From positions 14,686,501-14,750,500 of the forward strand of contig CANTUQ010000050.1 in NCBI GenBank assembly GCA_947683425.1: DNA of 64,000 nucleotides, in the 5' to 3' direction. The stretch is from Excoecaria cochinchinensis. Its lineage: Eukaryota; Streptophyta; Magnoliopsida; Malpighiales; Euphorbiaceae. This document shows positions 46,101-59,600 of this stretch, piece after piece. The translations under genes were made by a program, and so were the position numbers. The notes below the pieces were generated by a model that did no database searches, was not told the DNA's origin, and saw nothing but the letters and a program-made list of their open reading frames with translations. Within the stretch, counting starts at the first letter, position 1; the number at the start of each line of letters is the position of its first letter.

Positions 46101-46301
46101 TATATAAAAATTCGTCAGATTTCGATGAAGTCAATTCTCTATCAATTGTGATTGTTAAACTTACAATAGCTACTCCTATGAAGTCTTCCTAAATTATGGG
46201 GCTCACGTCCAAAATTTCACCACTTTTTATAATTTTTAGATTTTAGTGATTTTCCTTAGTATAATGTCTTTAGAAATGTATAAAAATTCGTCAAATTTTG
46301 A
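43116..46301 (+). repeat. 176-bp satellite array, about 18 monomers
   Basis: The marker TGATTGGTAA and close variants recur at 43163, 43339, 43515, 43691, 43868, 44044, 44230, 44406, 44577 and on to 46150, with a spacing of 171-186 and mostly 176. Each monomer also carries ATAAAAATTCGTCAGATTTC, TCTATCAATTGTG, CCTAAATTATAGGACTCACA and TTTTTATAATTTTTAGATTT. Monomers are diverged. No coding capacity. Confidence 0.95.
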
Positions 46302-47507
46302 GGCTTCATACTCCATTTATAACTGCTTCAGCTGCCCAAACGCGACAAACGAGGCTCTATCTTGTCCAGCCATCATGACATCTTTAATGTGCCTCGCTCC
46401 TGACAGTTACCTTTTTGAATTTGAATTGCTGCCCAAATATCTGACATAAATATCATACACTGGGGGGGGTGGGGAGACTTATAATAACCAAACACTTTGT
46501 TCATGAGTCGGGTCAGCCAAGCTTATTTGAATACTTCTCTCAACAACAGCTCGGTCTCTCCTGACAGTTTGGAATCAGCATGTTTTTAATAATTACAAGG
46601 ATTGACAGAGTCCTTTAAAGGTTCCAATTTCACCATGACACGGATTTTTTGAGATTTACCTTATCTAATCATGAATTAATCACAAATCATGAATCTTTTA
46701 GTTCTATCCCATTTAGGACTTGAATGCTATTTAGAATTTGATTCATATTCTAACACTGATTTTCAACTCTATAAAAAGAGAAATCTAGGTGTGCTTTGGC
46801 TCTCTTAATTTTTTTCCCAATTTTACCATACTTTTTCTATTCTCGTCAATTTTCTGATTCTTTATTTTCTATTCGTCGAAATTCTTTATTTTCAGGTGAT
46901 CAGCTCAAGACAATAACTTGGAATTTTCATACTGTCATCAATAATATATATATTACTTTTCATTTTCTCTCGAGAATAACTCTCTACTATCATAGTCTAT
47001 ATATATATATAGGTGCGCTAGATCAGAAAACTATAGTATGCAAATGCAAGCTCCATATCGCTATCATAATTCTGGATTGGAAGTTGGAAAGCTACATGTG
47101 TGAAAAAGGTTTCTTCTAATATCTAATAACAAAAAATGTTAATAGATAAAGTTTGATTGATCGTGGTTATCATAAGCTGGGATGATGGTTCTCCTGCCAC
47201 ATGCTTTTGCATCATTTTTATTATATTTTAATATTTCAATTTAGATAGATTATATAAAAAAAAAATTTACATGTATTATTCTTATTTTGCTCACATACAT
47301 CCCTCAACTCAAGGATTCTATTTATATGATCTACAATACTTGGGATATTATTATTTTATGTAAGTTTTTAGAGTATATGAGGGAGGATAATAAGATCTTA
47401 AGTGTATTATGTGTAATTTATATGGTCTGTTAGATGAAAAATATATATTTTTTTAATTCAATAGTTCATATTAATTGCGGTAAATATGCTGGTCTATAAA
47501 ATAAATA

Positions 47508-47570
<63 letters not shown>

Positions 47571-48851
47571 AAAAAGAAACAAAATCAATAATTCCAAGTA
47601 CTCAGCCATCGCCCACACTTTGGTTCGAGATCACATTCAAGAAGACATGGGATTGTGGCCCGCTTTATTGATACAAGTTGTTAGTGTGTATTTTGAAGTG
47701 GTTTACATTCTCCGTAGGCTGTAAATCTGCAGACAGAAAAGCCAATTCTTTTATGTTGAAATTGTCAAAGTCACTAAAGTAAAAGATTACTCAATCATCA
47801 TACAACTATGAAGTACATAGTCACATTTAATTCAGGCTTCAAACACTACTTTATTGGCTATCATCAATGCAATAATAATAATAATAATGACAAAGTGATG
47901 TTTTTCCAATTTATTTTCAATTTACAAGTCCTAAATTTCTTTGAAATTTTGACTTTACAAATATAAATACATGTAATTTTCTTTCAAAAAAATGTGGGGA
48001 ACTTTATAATTTTGAGGATGATGGTTGCCATTGACTTTTTTTTATATAATTATATATTTGGAACAGAAAAAAATGTAAAATTTAAATATTATTAAAAGAT
48101 AATTAAACTCTTAGTAATTTATTAAAATTAAATTTTTATCAATTGAAAAAATTGATAAACGGATTTTTAGGTAAAAAAATAAATATAAAAGGAAACACTT
48201 CAAAGACGGAAAAAAAAAAAGTTGTATAGAAGTAAATGAAAAATTTAAACAAGTACCGTTAATAAAATTCAAATTTCATACCTCAGTCTAAAATCAAACC
48301 AGAAAACTAGTGAAAAGTGGAGAAGGAAAGAGAAGGTTTATTTACAAAAAGCGAAAAACAAAAAAGAAAAAAAAAAAACCTTAATAGCAAGCAAAACAGC
48401 GATATAATTGCATTGGGAATCGGACAATTTCTTGAAAAAGATGACCAATTACCTCCTCCACACGTTGGCTTACACCCATCACTCCTTCATCCTTTTGCTT
48501 CCACGTGTCTAACGCTACCAATAGGCCCCACTTTCTCTCGCGCTCTCTCTCTGGCTACTAACCTCTGCTCTGCTATGAATCATATTTGATTCAGCAGTTC
48601 CCGCTGAGAAGAGTCCTCCAATTGCCACACCACTCGAATCCCAACTAACCAATATTTCGCACTACCAAAACCCAACTTTTCTTTCTTCCAAGGTTTGAAT
48701 TTTTGAGGTCCCGTTTTTGGATTCTGAATTGATGAACTGAATGCTCTAATACCCTTGTCTTTGCTGGAAATGGGTGTTTGTTTTTATTCTGGTTTGATAT
48801 AGAAAACGAGGAATTACTTGAACCCATCAGGCTGGTTTTGCTTCTGCTTTA
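46302..48851. other. Intergenic region and promoter of SPS
   Basis: Mostly AT-rich single-copy sequence. The 5' leader of SPS probably starts after about 48500. Open stretches near 46310-46450 are not convincing genes. Confidence 0.4.
47511..47566. repeat. (AT)n microsatellite
   Basis: About 28 uninterrupted AT units upstream of SPS. Confidence 0.97.
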
Positions 48852-51800
48852 ATGGCGGGTAACGAGTGGATAAATGGGTACCTGGAGGCTATATTGGATA
48901 GTGGGGCGGGTGCAATTGAAGAACAGAAGCCAACGCCGACTATAAATTTGAGAGAGAAACCGGGCCATTTTAATCCCACGAAGTACTTTGTGGAGGAGGT
49001 GGTCACCGGAGTCGATGAGACTGATCTCCATAGGACATGGATTAAGGTGGTTGCCACCCGAAACACCCGTGAACGGAGCTCCAGGCTCGAGAACATGTGT
49101 TGGCGCATTTGGCACCTCACTCGCAAGAAGAAGCAGGTCATTGTCATATATATGTATATGCCTATATATGTGTATGTTGGAATTCGGTACTGTTGATTTT
49201 TTACGATTGATGGGGCCACTTTCAGGTTTAGTCCTATGTTTTGGGTGAATCAACATTGGTTAGTGGTTAATTTGCTTGTATGTTCATGTGGGTGCCCATA
49301 TTGGTATACAATATTATTTTGTTTGTTGGGTTAGATATTTAATATTAATTTTAGTCAATGGTGTTAATTCAATAAGATTGCTTAGTTATTCTTTTTATTT
49401 TTGTGTTTGTTTTATATATTGGGAGTCTGTGTCATTTGATTCAATAAAGAGCTCTTCAATCATGTAAGAGACAATTTTCAGAGCTAACGGATGAACTATT
49501 GGCTGTAAATAGTCGTATTCCATGTTTAGGATCAGTTATGTGTAAATAAGTGGATAAATGGTGTGGTTGAATGATATGACCATGTTGCAAAGTTGGGTTG
49601 TTTTTTTGTTTATCACTGCACTTATTTTAGTGCTCTGTCATGGCTGTGCTGTCTATATCAAGCCAATACATGGAATTTATGGATACCCCACCATGAATTT
49701 GACCTTATTCCTTTTAAGCCCTCGCTATAGAAATGCGTAAACTTTTTAGGTTGTCTTTCTTTCTTCTTCTTCAATTTTTTTTTTTTTCCCCTATAGAGAA
49801 ACTTCCCAAGGGATCAAGAGGCTTTCTTTGGTCTTTGACCTCTGCTGCCATGCTATGGAACCAAGTGTTGGATTAACGTCATTCATTTTCCTTTTTATTA
49901 TGATAGAATTGCTAAGATTCAAATGTTATGATCTGAATAGTTGGAATCTGAGGAACTACAAAGATTGGCGAATCGGAGATGGGAACGTGAACAAGGACGC
50001 AGGGATGCAACCGAGGATATGTCGGAGGACCTCTCTGAAGGAGAGAAAGGCGATAATGTGGGTGAGCTGGTGCAAAGTGAAACCCCAAGGAAAAGATTCC
50101 AGAGAAACTTTTCCAACTTGGAAGTTTGGTCGGATGACAAAAAGGAAAAGAAACTTTACATTGTCCTTATCAGGTTTAAATATTTATAGCACACATTAGC
50201 CATGTAGAGAAGTTCTCCATAAATTTAAGTTGAAAACTATTGTTTTATTCTTTATTTTTATTTTCAGTATCATAAATAGCATTTAAATATTTAAGCTGGC
50301 ATCAGGAAGTGACTTAGAAAAGCAATGACCTAACAATTGTCACCAGAAATCAGTGTGCTGTTTCAAATTTCTTTAATCTCTATTTAATGCTCTGACAAGA
50401 TATGGTAAAGGAGGAAGGAAGGAAGGGGGAAATTTTATTTAAAATCTTGAAGCAGGTACATCTGTTTAAACTTCTGCAACATTAGGTGTGAAAGAACAAA
50501 TTGACATTTAATAGTTAGACTAAAGTTTGGTCATTTCAATGTTTGAATAACATATGTTCATGATCAGCTTCTTTTGGTAGCAAATCCAAATTTTCCATGA
50601 TTGTGTAATTGGAGAACTAGTTTTCTTTTCTATCTTTTGCTTTTAATCAATCAACTTATTGCTATCATTTGGATAACTAGACAGTTAAAGCGGTAAATTT
50701 TTTTCTTTTTAAGGGATGGTGTACCTTGTTATTGTTCCCTGCATAGAACTTTATGCTCTACATTTAAGATAAGGATTCAGGAACCACATAATTCATTCTT
50801 GCACCATGATTCTTATGGCCAGTTTACATGGTTTGGTCCGTGGAGAAAATATGGAGCTTGGTCGGGATTCTGATACTGGAGGACAGGTAAATACTTTTGT
50901 ATAATAAGATTTAATGGCGAGTTTGGTCATTTCATTCTCTGTCTTAGCCTCTGGTAATTCATTTATCAGGTCAAATATGTGGTAGAACTTGCTCGAGCAC
51001 TTGCTAGAATGCCTGGGGTGTACAGGGTAGATCTTTTCACTCGCCAAGTTTCATCTCCTGAAGTTGACTGGAGCTATGGTGAACCAACAGAGATGCTAAC
51101 TACAGGGTCTGAAGATGCAGACAGCAATGAAATTGGAGAGAGCAGTGGGGCATATATTGTTAGGATTCCTTTCGGTCCACGTGACAAATACTTGCGGAAA
51201 GAATTACTTTGGCCCTATATTCAAGAATTTGTAGATGGAGCTGTTGCTCACATTCTTAATATGTCAAAAGTTTTGGCTGAACAAATTGGAGGGGGTGGGC
51301 CTGTATGGCCATATGTTATTCATGGCCATTATGCTGATGCAGGTGATAGTGCTGCTCTATTGTCAGGTGCTTTAAATGTGCCAATGGTATTAACGGGGCA
51401 CTCACTTGGAAGAAACAAGCTTGAACAACTTCTTAAGCAGGGAAGACAATCAAAAGAGGACATTAATTCAACATATAAAATAATGAGGAGGATAGAAGGG
51501 GAAGAGCTTTCACTTGATGCTGCTGAACTTGTGATCACAAGTACCAAACAGGAGATTGAAGAGCAATGGGGACTTTATGATGGATTTGATGTCAAGCTTG
51601 AGAAAGTCTTGCGTGCTCGTGCTAGACGTAGTGTCAATTGCCATGGCCGTTTCATGCCAAGGATGGTGGTAAGATAATGCTTTATGTTTCTTTTTTTTTT
51701 TCTTCCTTTTTTTTGGCCTGTTATGCTTATTGCTTGGCACAGCACATATAGAAATGGGAAATAATTGGAAAAATATATTGCAATATTTTTTCTTTCTCCT

Positions 51801-54800
51801 AACCACATAAGACAATTCAGAAAATTTAGTTTCGCAAACAAACTTAGTATCGTGAGGTTTTCCTTTCTCACAGCTTAAGGCTTTTGGTTTCTTGAATTGC
51901 TTACTCCAATTTCAATTATTAAAATCATGATTTTCCTGCTGAAAAGTAATTTCCAACTCTAGTTATAGCATGATCGTGATGGAATCAGTTGTTTGTAGAT
52001 TCAAATAATGGGACAACTTCTTTACAGGTTATTCCTCCTGGTATGGACTTCAGTAACGTTGTGGTTCAAGAAGATGCCCCAGATGCTGATGGGGAGCTTG
52101 CATCCCTAATTGGTGGCACTGAAGGGTCTTCCCCTAAAGCAATCCCAGCAATATGGTCTGACGTGAGTGTCCAATTGTTGAATTGTGTCTATATTACGAG
52201 TGTTGACTACATGATAATGAGTACTAACTTTTTGCCTTGCACTAACATTTTTGGTCAGGTCATGCGATTCCTCACTAATCCTCACAAGCCAATGATTTTG
52301 GCCTTGTCAAGGCCTGACCCAAAGAAGAATATTACCACTCTATTGAAAGCCTTTGGAGAGTGCAGACCTCTAAGAGAGCTTGCCAATCTCGTAAGAACTC
52401 TATATAACTGCGCTTTAGATTTTATTTTTTGATTTGCTGGGAAAACTAATATGCTAGAGTGCAGGTGCTAATAATGGGAAACAGGGACGATATAGATGAG
52501 ATGTCTGGTGGAAATGCAAGTGTTCTCACAACAGTATTGAAATTGATTGACAAATATGACCTTTATGGGCTAGTGGCCTACCCAAAGCATCACAAGCAAT
52601 ATGAAGTTCCTGATATATATCGCCTTGCAGCAAAAACCAAGGTTCATTGACAACACCGGTCTTAAAAGTAAACCTGTATGACTTTTACATGAATTATTAA
52701 TTAAGTAATTGAATATTTGGCAGGGAGTTTTCATAAATCCAGCATTGGTCGAGCCTTTTGGGCTTACATTGATTGAGGTTCATTTTCTTTGATAAGTTAT
52801 AAAATATTACAGTTGTCATCTTCTTGTCATAAGAGAAATTATATATTGGCCAAAACTGGATTTAAATAATGCAGGCTGCAGCTCATGGCCTTCCTATGGT
52901 GGCAACTAAAAATGGTGGACCAGTTGATATACATCGGGTAAATATAATTAAATATAATCATCCATCTGTTTAATCATTATATACCTCCCTGCTGATTGAA
53001 TGAGACAGGCGATTGGTCTGAAATGATTAGTAGGAGATTTGGAATTTTCTTCTCCTCGCCTATTCTTTTGTCACCTGTCATTTGGAAGTAATGGAGCAGT
53101 GATTTGATCATTACAAATACAACCTTTTTGTTATTTCTTGTTTTAATTTACAGGCTCTGAACAATGGTCTGCTTGTGGATCCTCATGATGAACAAGCTAT
53201 TGCTGATGCCTTGCTTAAGTTGGTATCAGAGAAGAACTTATGGCATGATTGCAGAAAGAATGGTTGGAAGAATATACATCTCTTCTCATGGCCTGAACAC
53301 TGCCGAACTTACTTGACTAGGGTAGCAGCATGCCGGATGAGGCACCCCCAGTGGCAAACTGATACCCCAGGCGACGAGATGGGCTCCGAAGAGTCATCTA
53401 TCAATGATTCCCTCAAGGATGTGCAAGATATGTCCCTGAGGCTTTCAATTGATGGTGATAGATCTTCGTTGAATGAAGCTCTTAACCACTCAGCTGCAAC
53501 AGCAGATGGCCCTCAACTGCAAGATCAAGTAAATCAGGTTCTGAGCAAGATAAAGAAACCAGAATCTGATCCAAAAGATGCTGAAGGTGGAAAGCCTGAG
53601 ACTGGTGTAAGCAAGTATCCCATGTTGAGGAGGCGACGAAGGTTGATTGTTATAGCAGTGGACTGCTATGGCACTGACGGGGCTCCTGAAAAGAAGATGA
53701 TTCAACTTGTGCAAGATATAATCAAGGCTGTTAGGTCAGACTCACTATTTGCAAAAGTATCAGGGCTTGCTTTATCTACAGCCATGCCACTGTCAGATAC
53801 AGTAGACTTTTTGACATCAGGAAGGATTCAAGTAAATGAGTTTGATGCATTGATTTGTAGCAGTGGGAGTGAATTATATTACCCTGGAACTTACACAGAA
53901 GAAAATGGAAAATTGTTACCAGATCCAGATTATGCATCACATATCGAGTACCGTTGGGGTGGTGAAGGTCTTGAAAAAACTATTTGGAAGCTGATGAACT
54001 TGAGTGAAGTTGGGGAAAAAGCAGAGGAAGCATCCAGCCCCATCGAGGAGGATCCAAAATCGAGGAATACTTTTTGCATTGCATACAGGATTACTGATTG
54101 CAAAAAGGTAAGATGAGACATAAAAGTTGAAGTTGTGAAAGTGGTTTGGTATTTAGATATTTGTTTTATACTGAAATTACTAATTTGCTTTTACAGATAA
54201 TGAAAGTGCAAGAGTTGAGGCAAAAGCTTAGGATGCGGGGTCTCCGTTGCCACCCCATGTATTGCAGGAACACAACAAGGATGCAAATCATACCTCTCCT
54301 GGCATCTCGAGCGCAGGCACTCAGGTACTTTCACTAATCAATATAGGAGTTTACACATTCTCCAATAATTGTTGCTGTGTAGTTTCTTGAAATCCATTTT
54401 AACTATTAGCATTCCCAGTATTATTTGGTTTCGCTTAAACTTGAATCAACAGCCTTTGAAGACCTTCTCTTGCTTCTCGACAGGAAAATTGAAAATAAAA
54501 TTTTGCAAGAGACTTGGAAAATGCCTATGTTGTGGTAGCATACAACTATTAACCACTTTAAATAGGCTTTGGTGTATTTTATTTAATGTTTTGTAAGGTG
54601 GCATGCTGGTTTTTTGGTGAACATGGTAGATAATCTTATTATCTTTTTGTTCTAATGATGTGGATAATAAATTATCTAATTTCCAAAATATGAATAAATA
54701 TCGACTTGGATATTTTCTGGTATTAAATTTTTGTTCCTCTGTGTTTTACATAAACCATCTTCAGTACACATGCAGCTCACACTCTCTGTAGGCTGAAAAT

Positions 54801-55190
54801 TACAGGACTATTACCACTATTTGCTAGCTAATTATGAACTCTGAAGCAATTTTACATGATTTTAACTAGTTTAAGTATTGTTTATTTCGTTTGCTTCTGT
54901 TTACTAGATACCTGTTCGTCCGGTGGAGATTGAATGTTGCAAACATGTATGTTATTCTTGGGGAAACTGGGGATACCGATTACGAGGAAATGATATCAGG
55001 GGCTCATAAGACCATAATAATGAAGGATTTGGTGACAAAAGGTTCAGAGGAATTTCTAAGAAGCATGGAATTAAGAGATGATTTTGTTCCTAAAGAAAGT
55101 CCATTGGTAGCCTACTTGAGTGGAGATGTATCAACAAATGAGATTGCTAATGCTTTGAAGCAAGTCTCAAAAGCCTCAACTGGAATGTGA
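48852..55190 (+). CDS. SPS4: Sucrose-phosphate synthase (SPS4-like)
   Basis: Twelve exons: 48852-49136, 49941-50173, 50823-50886, 50970-51668, 52028-52162, 52259-52390, 52465-52641, 52724-52777, 52875-52937, 53154-54107, 54197-54324, 54908-55190; in frame, 1068 residues. It makes sucrose-6-phosphate from UDP-glucose and fructose-6-phosphate in the cytosol. Diagnostic segments are NEWINGYLEAILD, RLENMCWRIWHL, RGENMELGRDSDTGGQ, HGHYADAGD, TGHSLGRNKLEQLL, SRPDPKKNI and EPFGLTLIEAAAHG of the GT4 glycosyltransferase fold. The C-terminal third is the phosphatase-like domain (VIAVDCYG, GDTDYEE). ATRNTRERS and IWHLTRKKKQ place it near the SPS4 (C) branch. Ser153 in RNFSNLEVW matches the regulatory phosphoserine region of the N terminus. 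The upstream flank has a long AT repeat. Confidence 0.97.
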
Positions 55191-55649
55191 GATGCTAGTA
55201 CATATATTTTCTCTGTGAAATTATGTGTATTCTTTTTTGATGTTACAATGAGATGACTTAATTTATGCAGTTTGTTATGTAGCTTAGCTAATAAACCCAT
55301 TAATAGCTAGATTCTTTTGTCTCTATCTGGAGAAATTCATCCATAATTTAATTAATTGTCATACGTCTCTATTTGGAAATTACACAGTTGATTTGAGCAG
55401 CCATAGCAGCCAGAAAAATTTTTCCGTTTAAGAAAATAATTTTGCTTGCATGATTTAACCATTTTAGGTAATTGGCACAAGAGTTAATCAATGTTGAAAA
55501 AACTAAAAATTTCAATATTAGCCATAAATAGCTTAGAATCGGCTTTACGGCTGAAACATTCGTACAGCGCCATAATGGCACAAAATACAACAGAAAATAA
55601 ACATAATCTAAGGCTTTTTTTTTTTTTACTTTTTTTTTTTTTTTTGGCC
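55191..55649. other. 3' flank of SPS
   Basis: 3' UTR with AATAAA at about 55289, then AT-rich sequence ending in two poly-T runs (about 55615-55645) that adjoin the truncated gypsy element. Confidence 0.5.
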
Positions 55650-55777
55650 ACTCACATCAGAATTTAATGGTAGTCTGCACAGGCATCAAAAAGAGAATAA
55701 ATTGCATAACAAGCCGTTATCAATGAGTTGGTCAACGTTCGATAGAGGATATTTGTCTTTAGGGCTGGCTTTGTTTA
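55650..55777 (-). pseudogene. RT fragment of the old gypsy element, beyond the copia insertion
   Basis: Reads NKASPKDKYPLSNVDQLI, matching NKACPKDSYPLPSIDQLV of the intact element, then a DAYAGYHQILM-like segment with substitutions. It continues exactly where 60898-61317 stops, once the copia element and one copy of its target repeat are set aside. Confidence 0.85.
55773..55777. repeat. Target-site duplication GTTTA (left)
   Basis: GTTTA before the left LTR equals GTTTA at 60898-60902 after the right LTR. Confidence 0.95.
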
Positions 55778-55923
55778 TGTTACAGACTGTCATTGAATAT
55801 AGAACGTAATTATAGGAGTAGATAGAGGAGCAGAAATAGTTGACTTCTAACTTGATTTTTGTGTATAAATACATGTAATTGCTATGATAAATATACAGAG
55901 AAAAAGAGTTTTGATTTCTTACA
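55778..55923 (+). repeat. 5' LTR of the copia element
   Basis: 146 bp, identical to 60752-60897. It contains a TATAAATAC box near 55864. Confidence 0.97.
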
Positions 55924-55936
55924 TGGTATCAGAGCC
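55924..55936 (+). other. Primer-binding site of the copia element
   Basis: TGGTATCAGAGCC directly follows the LTR: the initiator-tRNA-Met PBS typical of plant copia elements. Confidence 0.95.
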
Positions 55937-56646
55937 AGGGGCTCTTTTCTGGGTTTCTCTTCTCTGAGGATTGAGTTTTCCTCATTTCTGGGTTTGGGTT
56001 ACTGGTCAGTAACGTGAGGAGTTTGGGTCACCAGGTTGTGACCGTTATTTTGTCTCACCGCCACCGCAAGAAGGAGCGCCTCCATCAGACCGGCCGTTCC
56101 ACCCTTTCCCGGCGACCATCGGAGCCGCGAGTGGGACTCACGCGCCGCTCCTATCTCAACGCTCTTTCTCACGCGCCGGCGCGTGGGAGCGTGTCTGCTG
56201 TCCGACGGTCTTCCGATCTCTTCTCCGGCGTCGCCCTGTCATCTCCGGTCAGAATCCGGTGCCTTCATGGTGTGATTACGTCTGATTGATGGTGTTTGAG
56301 TCTTGGGTTTTCTCCTCAGCTTCTGTTCTTCTTCCTCACAAGCTTCTGTTCTTTGCGTCTCATTTGAAGAGAATTTGACAGCCCTCCGATTGAAGCTCCG
56401 GTGTCTCCTGGTGGTCTTTGATCCGATCCTATGGTCAGTTTCCTCATCGGATATTTTCGAAGGTTTCTCACTTAGCTTCCTGAGTTACGTGAGGTTTGGT
56501 TTTCTGGTTTCTCCCTGTTGCACTTTTGATATTAGACTTCTATTTTTTGGGCCGTTGCTGAGTAGTAAATTAGATTTGATCCTCATATATTGGTGGTAGC
56601 AGTCTTCATATATTGGTAGTAGCAGCGGGGTTTAGTTAAATTTGAT
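55937..56646 (+). other. Long 5' leader of the copia element
   Basis: About 710 bases between PBS and gag start. It is GC-richer than its surroundings, with short open stretches but no recognisable protein; probably packaging and translation leader. Confidence 0.5.
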
Positions 56647-59600
56647 ATGGCGGATCATAGTAAATCTGTTGGAGATGCTAAATCTTCGGTTACTGAAATT
56701 ATTTCAGCACCCACTAAAATAACTGAGCATAAATTAAATGGGTCAAATTTTTTAGAGTGGAGTAGAAAAATAAAAATTTATTTAAGAAGTGTTGAGAAAG
56801 ATGATCATCTAATTGAAGAACCCTCTAACGATAAAATTTGGCTTAGAGATGATGCTCGATTGCTTTTACAAATTGCGAATTCTATTGAAAGTGATGTGGT
56901 GGGGTTAGTAGATCACTGTGAGTACGTCAAAGAGCTAATGGATTATTTAGCTTTCTTGTATTCGGGTAAAGAAAATGTTACTCGCATCTATGATGTATGT
57001 AAGGCTTTTTATCGTGCTGAAAAAGATGAGAGCAAATCCCTTACTGCTCACTTTATGGAGTTTAACAAAATTTATGCAGAATTGAATGTCCTATTGCCGC
57101 TTAGCACAGATATTAAGAAATTACAAACTCAACGGGAACAAATGGCTATAATGAGTTTTCTAGCCAGTCTTCCTTCAGAATTTGAGACTGCTAAATCTCA
57201 AATTCTTTCTAGTCCTGAACTTACTACTCTTCAAGATGTTTTTAGTAGACTGCTACGAATAGAGAAGAATGCTCAGCCGATCCAACAGCCTAGTGTACTA
57301 GTTGCTAAAGGAGAAGAAAATGGAGTTGGAAAGAACCGCAATAGAGGAGGAAATGTCACTAGAAATAATGACTTCAGCAATGTTACTTGCTATTATTGCA
57401 AAGAACCTGGACACACAAAACGATATTGTAGGAAACTACAGAATCGTAATCAGAGAACTCAAACTGCTAACATTGCTACTTCTAGTTCATCTTCTGAGAA
57501 ATCTGTTATTATTTCAGCTGAAGAGTATGCTCGACTTTTGAAAGAATCCACTCCAATTGATGATTCAGGTAAAACATGCCTTATTTCTTCCTCAAATCAA
57601 TGGGTCATTGACTCAGGTGCTACGGATCATATGACAGGTAATTCTCGAACCTTTTCTACCTTTCAGCCTCATAAAATACCCTCCCCTGTGACAATAGCTG
57701 ATGGATCAACTTATCATGTTGAGGGTTCTGGAGTTGTTAAACCCACATCTTCTATCACTTTATCTTCAGTCTTAAGTTTGCCTAATCTTGCTTTCAATTT
57801 GATCTCTGTAAGCAAACTTACTAAAGATTTAAAGTGTTGTATCTCATTTTTTCCTGACCATTGTTTATTTCAGGATCTTTTGACGAAGCAGATATTTGGT
57901 AGAGGACATGTATCTGATGGTCTTTATGTTCTGGATTCATGGGTACCTCGCTCTGTGGCTTGTTCTAGTGCTATTTCACCTTTTGAAGCTCATTGCAAGC
58001 TGGGACATCCCTCGTTGCCTATTTTAAAGAAAATAAATCCTAAATTTAATAAAGTCTCGTCATTAGATTGTGAGTCCTGTCACTATGCAAAACATCATCG
58101 AGGCTCATTAGGTCCTAGAATTAATAAACGAGCTAAGTTTGCTTTTGAATTAGTTCACTCTGATGTTTGGGGTCCATGTCCTGTTATATCCAAAACAGGA
58201 TTCAGATATTTTGTTACTTTTGTTGATGACTTTTCTAGAATGACTTGGATTTATTTTATGAAAAATCGTTCTGAAGTGTTCACTCATTTTTCTGCCTTCT
58301 TTGCTGAGATTAAGAATCAATTCAATGTTTCTGTGCACACATTACGAACTGATAATGCTAAAGAGTACCTGTCAGAATCATTTCAAACCTATATGACGCA
58401 ACATGGCATTCTCCATCAAACATCATGTGTTGATACACCCTCTCAAAATGGAGTGGCTGAACGGAAGAACAGACATCTCCTTGAGACTGCTCGTGCCTTG
58501 TTGTTTCAGATGAAAGTTCATAAGCAATTTTGGGCTGATGCTGTATCCACAGCATGTTTTCTGATTAACCGGATGCCATCTACGGTCCTTAATGGTAACA
58601 GTCCCCACTATGTCCTCTTTCCTCATAAACCTTTATTTCCAATAGAGCTAAGAATGTTTGGAAGCACGTGTTATGTTCGTGATGTACGGCCCCATGTTAC
58701 AAAACTAGATCCCAAAGCTTTGAAGTGTGTATTCTTGGGATATTCTCGTCTTCAAAAGGGGTATCGGTGTTATTCTCCCGATCTCAACAGATATGTGATT
58801 TCTACTGATGTAGCATTTTCAGAGCAAATGCCATTTTTCTCTACCAAGTCTACTTCTATCAGTCAAGGAGAAGAAGATGAATGTCTCATTTATAAATCTA
58901 TACCAAGTTCTGAACAATCAGTGGATAGTGTTTCTCATGATGTTACTCCTGTTGATCAGACTTCAGTTCCAGACAGGCCACCTATTGTTCAAGTTTATTC
59001 AAGGAGAACAGTGACTACTGATACATGTCCTACACCAGAATCAATTTCGTCATTGGATCCTCCACCAAATGATCTTGATCTTCCCATCAGCCTTCGCAAA
59101 GGTAAACGCACTTGTAAATCTACTTATTCCATTGCTAACGTTATTTCATATGATCACTTATCTCCACCATCTAGTGCTTTCATTGCTTCTTTAGACTCCA
59201 CTTCCATACCTAAAACAGTCAAAGAAGCTTCATCTCATCCTGGATGGCGCACCGCAATGCTTGAAGAAATCAAAGCTCTAGATGATAACCACACTTGGGA
59301 GTTAGTAGATTTACCTCACAACAAAAAGGCTGTTGGATGCAAATGGGTTTTTGCACTTAAAGTCAATCCAGATGGATCTATTGCCAGACTTAAGGCCCGT
59401 CTTGTAGCCAAAGGATATGCACAGACATATGGAGTAGATTACTCTGACACTTTTTCTCCTGTAGCTAAGTTGGCTTCTGTTCGTCTATTCATCTCTCTTG
59501 CTGCTTCTAAGCACTGGCCATTACATCAACTGGATATCAAAAATGCATTTCTTCATGGAGATCTACAAGAAGAGGTATATATGGAGCAACCACCTGGTTT

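Noticed and set aside
43116..46301. CRISPR array
   Set aside because: Long diverged head-to-tail monomers without unique spacers in a plant nuclear sequence; a satellite.
46246..46449. 67-codon frame after the satellite
   Set aside because: Starts inside the last monomer; the remainder gives no recognisable protein on either strand.
47486..47671. 61-codon open frame with repeated Ile-Tyr
   Set aside because: It is a translated (AT)n microsatellite.
48827..49256. Two minus-strand frames opposite SPS exon 1
   Set aside because: Shadows of the conserved first SPS exon.
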